A stretch of DNA of 64,000 bases from Caminibacter mediatlanticus TB-2 (lineage in GTDB: Bacteria; Campylobacterota; Campylobacteria; Campylobacterales; Nautiliaceae): contig NZ_CP040463.1 of NCBI RefSeq assembly GCF_005843985.1, positions 1,104,001-1,168,000 of the forward strand, in the 5' to 3' direction. Shown piece after piece: positions 1-6,814 of this stretch (its first letter is position 1; the number at the start of each line of letters is the position of its first letter). The notes beneath the pieces are model-generated. The model had not been told where the DNA came from. It saw only the letters and a program-made list of their open reading frames with translations, and did no database searches. A program made the translations under genes and the position numbers.

Positions 1-503
1 CCACTAACAACTACTCCTGTACTTAATCCAAAAAATTCATATAGTTTTCCCATTTCACTTGCATCTCTTTGTGCTAAGTAATCATTAACTGTTACTACAT
101 GAACACCTTTTCCTAAAATTGCATTTAAAACAACAGGCAAAGTTGCAACAAGTGTTTTACCTTCACCTGTTTTCATTTCTGCAATTTTTCCTTCGTGTAA
201 TACCATTCCACCTACAAGCTGGACATCATAATGTCTCATACCAAGTACTCTTTTACTTGCTTCTCTTGTCATAGCAAAAACATCATATAAATATTTATTT
301 AATGTTTCTTGTTCATCAGCTCCATTTTTAATTTCTTCTAATACTTTTTCTTTTATATTATTAAATTCTTTTTTTATTTCTTCATCACTCATTTTTTCAT
401 ATTTTGGTTCTAACTCATTAATTTTTTTTACTCTTGCAAAATATTTTTTAAGTTCTCTATCATTTTTTGTACCAAAAATTTTTCTTACTATATTTTTTAC
501 CAT
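1..503 (-). CDS. secA: Preprotein translocase ATPase SecA, N-terminal part
   Basis: Only the first 167 codons lie in the window; the rest runs off the left edge. The start at 503 gives [20 protein letters not shown], a normal SecA N-terminus. The motor segment with the Walker A motif MKTGEGKT is visible around residue 105, followed by [10 protein letters not shown]. SecA is the cytoplasmic ATPase that drives unfolded preproteins through SecYEG. It diverges from lolA across 48 bases, so two parts of the route to the outer membrane share one promoter region. Identification is firm from the motifs; the missing C-terminus cannot be judged. Confidence 0.95.
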   Translation of the reverse strand, partial: MVKNIVRKIFGTKNDRELKKYFARVKKINELEPKYEKMSDEEIKKEFNNIKEKVLEEIKNGADEQETLNKYLYDVFAMTREASKRVLGMRHYDVQLVGGMVLHEGKIAEMKTGEGKTLVATLPVVLNAILGKGVHVVTVNDYLAQRDASEMGKLYEFFGLSTGVVVS

Positions 504-551
504 TAAAAGCCTTTAAAACTTTTTTGTTATAATATCATAAAAAGGAATTTT
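504..551. promoter_or_regulatory. Shared divergent promoter secA/lolA
   Basis: This 48-base gap holds one strong TATAAT at 528-533, read toward lolA. The same bases read on the other strand give ATATTATA, a usable -10 toward secA. The lolA ribosome site AAAGG is at 541-545. No clear -35 box is seen. The promoter call is inference from position and sequence. Confidence 0.5.
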
Positions 552-1043
552 ATGAGATTATTAGTTATTATGATAATGACATTATACTCATTTGCTCTGA
601 CACTTCCAAATAAATTTAGTTCTGAATTTATTCAAACGATTAACTCAAATGATAAAAACTTAACTTATAAAGGAAAAGTTTATTTAAATAATAATGAAAT
701 CGTATGGAAATATATTTATCCTAACAATAAAATAATCTGGGTAAAAGATAAAGTATATATATACGAACCAGACCTTGAACAACTAACAATCACAAAAAGA
801 AATAAATTATCACTAAGAGATATAGTAAAAAATGCTAAAAAAATAAAAAATAACCTCTATTTTAGTAAAGTAGAAAATAAAAAAATATACTTTATTTATG
901 ACAAAACATTAAAAAAACTATATTATAAAAATAATATTGGAAACAAAATTACAATAAAATTTTTTAATCAAAAAAATGATGTCAATAAATCGGTGTTTAA
1001 AATAAATTTACCAAAAGATATTGATATAATTTACCAAAATTAA
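552..1043 (+). CDS. lolA: Outer-membrane lipoprotein carrier protein LolA
   Basis: A periplasmic chaperone that carries lipoproteins from the LolCDE complex to the outer membrane. The 163-residue product starts with a short hydrophobic signal sequence ending near SFA (about residue 15). It then has the LolA pattern: FSSEFIQTI early, a YKGKVYLNNNEIVWKY strand pair at about 39-54, and IWVKDKVYIYEPDLEQLTI at about 61-79. Length is slightly short for LolA (usually 170-200). The ribosome site AAAGG sits seven bases before the ATG. The 3' end overlaps the convergent purN gene by four bases. Confidence 0.85.
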   Translation: MRLLVIMIMTLYSFALTLPNKFSSEFIQTINSNDKNLTYKGKVYLNNNEIVWKYIYPNNKIIWVKDKVYIYEPDLEQLTITKRNKLSLRDIVKNAKKIKNNLYFSKVENKKIYFIYDKTLKKLYYKNNIGNKITIKFFNQKNDVNKSVFKINLPKDIDIIYQN

Positions 1044-1555
1044 TCACACAACATCTCAATAACAGCAGGTAAAAATTTATGCTCTGCTTTTTTTAACTCT
1101 TTATGATATTCTTCAAAAGAACTAAACCTATTTGGGTTAATATGGTATTGCAAAATAATATCTCCACTATCAAGCTCAACATCTGCATAATGAATTGTAA
1201 TTCCACAAGATTTTTTAGCTTCAAAAGATATTTTATCAGCATTTAAACCTTTAAAATTTGGCAAGATACTTGGATGAAGATTAATAATTTTACCTTTAAA
1301 TTCCTCTATAATTTCTTTTGGTATTATTTTCAAATAACCAGCTAACACTATTAAATCTGGTTTTATTTGTTTTAATTTATTTAAAATTTCATTATGATTA
1401 TTACTTATTAATATTGGAGGTAGTTTTTTATTTTTTAGAGCATCTGAATCACTTCTATTTGTTATACCTAAAATAATTTTATAATTAGTTTGATTTTTTA
1501 AAAGATTTAAAAAATTACTTCCACCTTTTCCAAAAAAAACAACAACTTTTCTCAA
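1040..1555 (-). CDS. purN: Phosphoribosylglycinamide formyltransferase PurN
   Basis: Transfers a formyl group from 10-formyl-THF to GAR in purine synthesis. The 171-residue protein has the formyltransferase fold signatures: GKGGSNFLNLL at about 9-19, DLIVLAGYLKIIP at about 68-80, then INLHPSILPNFKG at about 91-103 with the catalytic His, and GITIHYADVELDSGDII at about 117-133 with the catalytic Asp. The start is TTG at 1555, supported by AAAAGG six bases upstream. It lies just downstream of tRNA-Leu on the same strand with no visible terminator between them, so co-transcription is possible. It is somewhat shorter than E. coli PurN (about 212). Confidence 0.9.
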   Translation of the reverse strand: MRKVVVFFGKGGSNFLNLLKNQTNYKIILGITNRSDSDALKNKKLPPILISNNHNEILNKLKQIKPDLIVLAGYLKIIPKEIIEEFKGKIINLHPSILPNFKGLNADKISFEAKKSCGITIHYADVELDSGDIILQYHINPNRFSSFEEYHKELKKAEHKFLPAVIEMLCD

Positions 1556-1581
1556 GATTTACCTTTTAGAAGATTTTGTAG

Positions 1582-1668
1582 TGGTGCGGCGGGGGGGACT
1601 CGAACCCCCACGGGCTTACGCCCACAAGACCCTCAATCTTGCGCGTCTACCAGTTCCGCCACCGCCGC
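1582..1668 (-). tRNA. tRNA-Leu (anticodon GAG)
   Basis: Read on the minus strand, this 87-base gene has a perfect 7-bp acceptor stem (GCGGCGG with CCGCCGC), discriminator A and an encoded CCA. The anticodon stem CAAGA/TCTTG encloses loop TTGAGGG, giving anticodon GAG (reads CUU/CUC Leu). The long variable arm GTGGGCGTAAGCCCGT is typical of leucine tRNA, and the T loop GTTCGAGTC is canonical. The high GC against the AT-rich background makes it stand out. Confidence 0.97.
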
Positions 1669-1679
1669 AAGCAAATGAA

Positions 1680-1685
1680 ATTATA
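1680..1685 (-). promoter_or_regulatory. -10 box of the tRNA-Leu promoter
   Basis: TATAAT on the minus strand, 11 bases before the mature tRNA 5' end, preceded by TTTTTTTTGC. Spacing fits a start a few bases before the tRNA. No clear -35 hexamer is seen. Confidence 0.55.
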
Positions 1686-1908
1686 GCAAAAAAATTCTAT
1701 TATATTAACGTTCATTAGATAAATATTATAAAAGAAAAAAATAAATACTTAAAATGAGAAAAAAATTGCAAATTTTAGTGTAGCAAAACCGTTAAAAAAA
1801 ATTCTATTTGAACGAAGTGAGTTAATGCTTTTTAGCTTTTACAAATGTTAAAAAATTTGCTCTTTTGTTGAGAAATTTTAAAAATCTGTCTCTTAAATTG
1901 AATTTACG
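1686..1908. other. AT-rich intergenic stretch with a long inverted repeat
   Basis: No gene is supported here. GCAAATTTT at 1768-1776 is exactly complementary to AAAATTTGC at 1852-1860. Between them is a less AT-rich patch with GAACGAAGTGAGTTAATGC. The arms could close a 93-base structured RNA or be chance in AT-rich DNA. I see no known riboswitch or ncRNA signature. Confidence 0.3.
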
Positions 1909-2343
1909 TTATATTAATAGTTTTAATCTATTTTCAATCTCTTCAATATCTTTTTTATCACATACACTTGTAATTTGGTCAATAAATAATCCTTTTTCTT
2001 TTTTTAAGAATGCTTTTAATATTTCTTCAAAATCATCAAATTTTAAAAAAGCATCAGGATTATTGTTTTTAGCATTTTTTATGATAAAATCAAGCATTCT
2101 AAAAAGCATATCTCTAACTAATAAATTCTCTTTTACAAATTTTTTTGCTTTTTCATTTTCACCTACTGAATATATTTGTAAATTAAAATGGTACTTAAGT
2201 TCATTTTTCATTTCACTTGCTAAATCAACTATCTCTTCAAAAAAAGGATTTGAATTATTAAAATCAAAGTTATCTCTTAAAAATTCCATTTTTTTAAAAA
2301 TATCTTTAATTTCTTTTTGGTGATTAATAATTGGTTTTAGCAT
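1909..2343 (-). CDS. Small helical protein of unknown function
   Basis: I do not recognise this 144-residue protein. It is almost entirely predicted-helical and charged, with no signal peptide or membrane segment. Scattered His and Glu residues (NHQKEI near the start, KYHFNLQIYSVGE at about 52-64) and the length loosely resemble hemerythrin-like four-helix proteins, but the full metal-ligand set is not evident. ATG start at 2343. It stands alone between purH and tRNA-Leu, all on the same strand. The plus-strand ORF over the same DNA is its antisense shadow. Confidence 0.65.
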   Translation of the reverse strand: MLKPIINHQKEIKDIFKKMEFLRDNFDFNNSNPFFEEIVDLASEMKNELKYHFNLQIYSVGENEKAKKFVKENLLVRDMLFRMLDFIIKNAKNNNPDAFLKFDDFEEILKAFLKKEKGLFIDQITSVCDKKDIEEIENRLKLLI

Positions 2344-2399
2344 TTTTATACTTTTTATAAGATGGAAAAAAGAAAAAACTTAACATAATAATTTTTCCA

Positions 2400-3914
2400 T
2401 TAATGTAAAAAGTGTCTTTTTCCTGTAAAATACATAGCAATTCCTGCTTCATTTGCAGCTTCAATTACTTCATCATCTCTTATAGACCCACCTGGCTGAA
2501 TTATTGCTTTTACTCCAACCTCAGCTGCATAATCTACACTATCTCTAAATGGAAAGAAAGCTTCACTTGCTAAACTACTACCTGTTATATCAAGTCCAAG
2601 TTGTTTAGCTTTTTCAACTGCACATCTTGTAGCATCTACCCTACTTGTCATTCCCATACCAATTGCTACCATTTGAGAATCTTTAACAAAAACTACACAA
2701 TTAGATTTTGTTAGAGCTGCAATTTTCCAAGCCATTTCTAAATCTTTTTTATCTTCTACGCAAATATTAGTTACACACTTAGCATTTGCTACCTCATCTT
2801 CTTCTACTTTATCTGCATCTTGAAACACAAATCCACCTTCAATATGTTTAAAATCACACATATCCCCTGGAATCTCAAGTTTTGCTTGACCTAAATCAAC
2901 AAGCTTTATTCTTTTTTTCTTCTCAAACACTTTCACTGCTTCATCTGTAATCTTTCCAGCAATTAAAACTTCAACAAAAATTTTATTAATTTCTTCCGCT
3001 AATTCCTTATCAACCACTCCATTTACAGCAACAACCCCTCCATATGCACTAATAGGGTCGCACTCTAATGCTTTTTGCCAAGTAGTAATTAGGTCCTCTT
3101 TTTTAGCAGCCCCACAAGGATTAGCATGTTTTATAATACTTATTGCCCCCTCTCCTAAACTTACAGCAATTTTAACTGCACCATTTATATCTGTTAAGTT
3201 ATTAAAACTAAGTTCGCCTTTTAAAACATTTAAATTATTATAAAAATCTTCAAATTCATATAAAGCCCCTCTTTGATGTGGATTTTCACCATATCTTGTA
3301 TTAAATACTTTTTTACCTACAATAAATTTTTTATCTCCAAATCCTTCGTTAAATCTCTCATTCATATAATTTGCAATCATACTATCATAAGCCGCGGTAT
3401 GTTCAAAAGCTTTTATCATTAAATCTCTTCTAAATTCAAATGTATCTTGTTTATTTTTAATAGCTTCAATTACTTTGTCATAATCATTTACATCAGTTAC
3501 AATTAATACATCTTTGAAGTTTTTAGCAGCACTTCTAACCATAGTAGGTCCGCCAATATCTATATTTTCAATAATTTCTTCAAAATCATCAGTTCTCTCA
3601 ATTGTCTCTTTAAATGGATATAAATTAACACAAACTAAATCAATTCTTTTAATTCCAAGTTTTTTTGCTTCTTCATCATCAACCCCACTTCTATATAAAA
3701 TCCCGCCATGAACATATGGATTAAGAGTTTTTACTCTTCCACCAAAACACTCAGGAAATTGTGTAACCTCACTAATATCAATAACTTTAATCCCATTTTC
3801 TTTTAAAATTTTTCTTGTTCCACCAGTTGAAATTATTTCAAATCCAAGAGATTCTAAATTTTTTGCAAATTCAACAATACCTGTTTTATCAGATACACTA
3901 AGCAATGCTCTCAT
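2400..3914 (-). CDS. purH: Bifunctional AICAR formyltransferase / IMP cyclohydrolase PurH
   Basis: Catalyses the last two steps to IMP. The N-terminal MGS-like cyclohydrolase domain starts [15 protein letters not shown], with ISTGGT at about 28-33 and a [14 protein letters not shown] block near 57. The transformylase domain carries [11 protein letters not shown] at about 260-270 and ends with the conserved [12 protein letters not shown] and [17 protein letters not shown] segments. The 504 residues match a slightly compact full-length PurH. It follows pgi on the same strand but has its own TATAAT at 3935-3940. Identification is firm. Confidence 0.97.
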   Translation of the reverse strand: MRALLSVSDKTGIVEFAKNLESLGFEIISTGGTRKILKENGIKVIDISEVTQFPECFGGRVKTLNPYVHGGILYRSGVDDEEAKKLGIKRIDLVCVNLYPFKETIERTDDFEEIIENIDIGGPTMVRSAAKNFKDVLIVTDVNDYDKVIEAIKNKQDTFEFRRDLMIKAFEHTAAYDSMIANYMNERFNEGFGDKKFIVGKKVFNTRYGENPHQRGALYEFEDFYNNLNVLKGELSFNNLTDINGAVKIAVSLGEGAISIIKHANPCGAAKKEDLITTWQKALECDPISAYGGVVAVNGVVDKELAEEINKIFVEVLIAGKITDEAVKVFEKKKRIKLVDLGQAKLEIPGDMCDFKHIEGGFVFQDADKVEEDEVANAKCVTNICVEDKKDLEMAWKIAALTKSNCVVFVKDSQMVAIGMGMTSRVDATRCAVEKAKQLGLDITGSSLASEAFFPFRDSVDYAAEVGVKAIIQPGGSIRDDEVIEAANEAGIAMYFTGKRHFLH

Positions 3915-3934
3915 TATTTTCCTTTTTTATTGAA

Positions 3935-3940
3935 ATTATA
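3935..3940 (-). promoter_or_regulatory. -10 box for purH
   Basis: TATAAT on the minus strand, about 20 bases before the purH ATG, with ribosome site AAAAAAGG between. It lies directly after the pgi stop codon. Function is inferred from sequence alone. Confidence 0.45.
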
Positions 3941-5140
3941 TCAATATTTACTTCTAAGTATCTTCTTACCTACCTCAACTCCTGGCTGATTATATGTATT
4001 AATACCAAGTAATACACCAACAAGAGATGTTAAAAGTTCAAAATATATTATTAATTTACCTACATTCTCATATGTTAGCTCTTTCATTTCTATCATATCA
4101 ACCGGCACTTTTTGCTGTTTTAATGCTTCATATGTTGCATCACACTCTTTATTTATAAGTTCAGCTAAATATGTCCCATTTACAAAATCTGTATCTTCAA
4201 GATAAGGAAGTAAAATATCTGGAATTTTAAGATTCACTCCAAAATTATCCACTTTTAAAAATGTAACAGTTTTATCTTTTTTTCCTTCCATAATAAGTTG
4301 TAAAAATGAGTGTTGGTCAATTGAACCAATTAAAGAAACAGGAGTTAAACCAACTCTTTCTTCATCTCTTTTTTTTCCTAAACTCTCACCCCAAAGTTGT
4401 ACAAACCATTTATTAAAATCTTCAAAAAAATCTCCATAACTAAATAAAACATTTACATTATATTTTTCTCTATTTTCATATAAAAATACTGCTTTTTTTA
4501 AGATATGGTCTTCTTTTCTTGCAAAAAAACCATCAATCATCTCTCTTGCACCACTTAATATCTCACTCACATCAACTCCTGCAACACTAAGTGGCACAAT
4601 TCCAACAGCACTTAAAACAGAAAATCTACCTCCTACATTACTTGGAACATTAAAAAATTTTAAATCATAATATTTTGCAAATTTTTCAAGTGGAGAATTT
4701 TTATCTGTTATAACTATTAAATTTTTATCTCTTTTAAAATCAAATCCAAAATATTCTACTACTTTTTTAAATATTGAAATAGTCTCAATAGTTTTACCTG
4801 ATTTTGAAACAAGAAAAAAAAGACTATCTCTTTTAATATTTTGTAATTTTCTTGATAATACAATTGGGTCAGGATTTTCTAAAAAATGCATCTTTTTTAT
4901 TTTAAACTTATCTTTAAACATAGAATAAATTGCTTTTGTCCCAAGTGAACTTCCCCCTATTCCAATTACAACAATTTCATTTGCATCAAAATTTATATCT
5001 CTTAGTAACTCTTTTGAAGTAAATGGCAAATCATAATAACCAGCAATTTTTTCTTCTTTTTCTTTAATTACTCCTTTAAATGCTTTTTCAATTAAATTTT
5101 CATCTTTTATATTAATATTTTCTAACAAAAATTTAATCAT
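3941..5140 (-). CDS. pgi: Glucose-6-phosphate isomerase
   Basis: Interconverts glucose-6-phosphate and fructose-6-phosphate in the cytoplasm. At 399 residues it belongs to the compact bacterial PGI group (E. coli enzyme about 550). Visible signatures are the sugar-phosphate site VSKSGKTIETISIF around 113-126, NVGGRFSVLSAVG near 170 (PGI signature 1), WGESLGKKRDEERVG with the catalytic Glu near 251, and DQHSFLQLIMEG near 275. It diverges from pfkA, the next glycolytic enzyme, across 43 bases, which suggests joint control of the pair. Confidence 0.95.
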   Translation of the reverse strand: MIKFLLENINIKDENLIEKAFKGVIKEKEEKIAGYYDLPFTSKELLRDINFDANEIVVIGIGGSSLGTKAIYSMFKDKFKIKKMHFLENPDPIVLSRKLQNIKRDSLFFLVSKSGKTIETISIFKKVVEYFGFDFKRDKNLIVITDKNSPLEKFAKYYDLKFFNVPSNVGGRFSVLSAVGIVPLSVAGVDVSEILSGAREMIDGFFARKEDHILKKAVFLYENREKYNVNVLFSYGDFFEDFNKWFVQLWGESLGKKRDEERVGLTPVSLIGSIDQHSFLQLIMEGKKDKTVTFLKVDNFGVNLKIPDILLPYLEDTDFVNGTYLAELINKECDATYEALKQQKVPVDMIEMKELTYENVGKLIIYFELLTSLVGVLLGINTYNQPGVEVGKKILRSKY

Positions 5141-5183
5141 CCTATTCCTTTTTTAGTGTTATAATACTAAAAAAAGGTTACAA
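5141..5183. promoter_or_regulatory. Shared divergent promoter pgi/pfkA
   Basis: TATAAT at 5160-5165 lies inside a near-palindrome: TTTTTTAGT on the left and ACTAAAAAA on the right. Both genes also have an AAAAGG-type ribosome site in the gap. The symmetry would let one melted region serve both directions. Inferred from sequence. Confidence 0.5.
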
Positions 5184-6149
5184 ATGAAAATCGCAATTCT
5201 TACAAGCGGTGGTGATTCATCAGGTATGAATGTAGCGATTAAAAGATTTGTTGAATATTCATATGAAAAAAATTTCACGCCTTATTTTATCTATGATGGA
5301 CTTGAAGGATTGATTGATGGAAAAATAAAAAAGGCTAATTATAAAGATGTTAGAGGAATAATTTGTAGAGGTGGGACAATTATTAGAAGTAGTAGGTCTA
5401 AAAGATGGTTTGATAAAGAGTATAGAAAAAAAGCTTATGAAAATTTAAAAAAACAGTCAATCGATGCTTTAATAATTTTAGGTGGAGATGGAAGTTTTAG
5501 AGCATTAAATGTTTTTTATAAAGAATTTAAAATTCCTTTTATTGGAATACCAGCTACTATTGATAATGATATAGCTTTAAATGAATACTCGATTGGTGTT
5601 GATACCGCTTTAAATGTAATAAGAAGTGCAATTGATGATATTAGAGACACTGCAAGTAGTTTTAGTAGAGCTTTTGTAATTGAAACAATGGGAAGAGAGT
5701 GTGGATACTTAGCCCTTATTAGTGCAATAAGCAACGGAGCAGAGATGTGTTTGATTCCTGAGATGTCTTATAATCTTGATAGATTAAAAGAGAAATATCT
5801 AAAAGAAATAAAAAATGGAAGAAACTATTTTTTAGCAATTGTTGCTGAGGGAGTTAAAAAAACTGAGTTTATTAAAGAGTGGTTTGAGAGAGAAATAGGG
5901 TTTGAAAGCAGAATAACAATTCTTGGCCATATTCAAAGAGGTGGAGCGCCTACAACAATAGAGAGATTAAGAGCAGTAGAGTTTATGAGCCTTGCCCTTG
6001 ATAATATAGAAAATAATCCAAATAAGATAGTAACATTTTGTGATGATAAGTTTATATTAAGAAATTTGGAAGAGATTATAAATTCTAAATATTCTCTTCC
6101 AAAAAAAGCACTTGAAATAGCTAAACCTTTAATGGGATTAGATGGATAA
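5184..6149 (+). CDS. pfkA: 6-phosphofructokinase (ATP type)
   Basis: Commits fructose-6-phosphate to glycolysis. The 321 residues match bacterial PfkA. Motifs: ILTSGGDSSGMNVAI at the N-terminus, GGDGSFRA around 99-106, PATIDNDI near 119-126 with the catalytic Asp, MGRECGYLA near 170 and ILGHIQRGGAPT near 245. GGDG with a small residue before TIDND favours ATP over pyrophosphate as phosphoryl donor (family knowledge; pyrophosphate enzymes usually have GGDD and KTIDND). The stop overlaps the start of the broken mtfA gene by eight bases, so the two were once translationally coupled. Confidence 0.93.
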   Translation: MKIAILTSGGDSSGMNVAIKRFVEYSYEKNFTPYFIYDGLEGLIDGKIKKANYKDVRGIICRGGTIIRSSRSKRWFDKEYRKKAYENLKKQSIDALIILGGDGSFRALNVFYKEFKIPFIGIPATIDNDIALNEYSIGVDTALNVIRSAIDDIRDTASSFSRAFVIETMGRECGYLALISAISNGAEMCLIPEMSYNLDRLKEKYLKEIKNGRNYFLAIVAEGVKKTEFIKEWFEREIGFESRITILGHIQRGGAPTTIERLRAVEFMSLALDNIENNPNKIVTFCDDKFILRNLEEIINSKYSLPKKALEIAKPLMGLDG

Positions 6150-6759
6150 ATTTAAAGAATTTTTAATTATTTTGTGGGGAGGATTTTTTTATATCTTTTG
6201 TTTGGGATAATTTTTTATACCAATTCCAAATAAGTTTGTTATTTTAAAAATATTTAAAACTTCTATTGTTTCAATACTTTTATAATTTTCCATTGTCCAT
6301 TTTCAATTTTCAATTGATATAATATATCCACATACAATTATTAAAGAAGAAAAAGGATATTTAAAAGAAAAGATATTAATAAGTGGAGAAGCTGTTAAAG
6401 ATATAGTTATACTCTCTTGGAATGAAATTAAAAGAGATTTAAAAACTCTAAAAAGAAACATAATAATTCACGAGTTTGCTCATATTTTAGATTTTGAAGA
6501 TGGAATTGCAGATGGCATTCCGCCTATGGATGAGAAAATGAGAAATGAATGGAAAAAAACTATTTTAGAAAAATATAAAGAATTAAATCATTCTCATCAC
6601 ATTTTTATTGACTCTTATGCCCTAACAAATGAAGCAGAATTTTTTGCAGTAATTAGCGAATATTTTTTTATGCAGCCAAAAAAATTAAAACTGCATTATC
6701 CTATAATTTACGATGAATTAAAAAAGTTTTATAAAATTGACACTATTAAATTAATTTAA
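6142..6759 (+). pseudogene. MtfA-type zinc peptidase gene, broken by deletion and stops
   Basis: One reading frame covers the remains of an MtfA/DUF980-like metallopeptidase. The start overlaps the pfkA stop and gives MDKFKEFLIILWGG, a membrane anchor, then an in-frame TAA at 6208 followed by FFIPIPNKFVILKIF. A second TAA at 6283 lies inside a heptanucleotide repeat. The catalytic part then resumes as IYPHTIIKEEKGYL, SGEAV, LSWNEI, the zinc motif HEFAHILDFEDG, ADGIPP, and NEAEFFAVISEYFF to a normal C-terminus. The N-terminal cytoplasmic portion is missing roughly 50-70 residues. A protein starting at 6526 would lack the HEFAH site, so no active enzyme is expected. Confidence 0.8.
6252..6323. 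repeat. Degenerate heptanucleotide repeat, copy 1
   Basis: A 72-base element whose right part is built from 7-base units such as ATTTTCC, ATTGTCC and ATTTTCA, ending ATTGATATAAT. About 62 of 72 positions match copy 2 at 21189-21260. It sits exactly where the mtfA-type gene lost its middle part. Confidence 0.75.
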
Positions 6760-6814
6760 GATTAATATAAGTATTAAGAGTTACAATTTACTAAAGAAAA
6801 TTAAAGGATTAAAA

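Noticed and set aside
1865-2323. Plus-strand ORF of 152 codons opposite the small unknown gene
   Set aside because: Composition (Phe/Leu/Ser rich) is that of a reverse-strand shadow; the minus-strand frame has a normal start and charged helical protein.
6526-6759. Stand-alone 77-residue gene
   Set aside because: It is the tail of the broken mtfA-type gene; the same frame upstream encodes the HEFAH zinc site.
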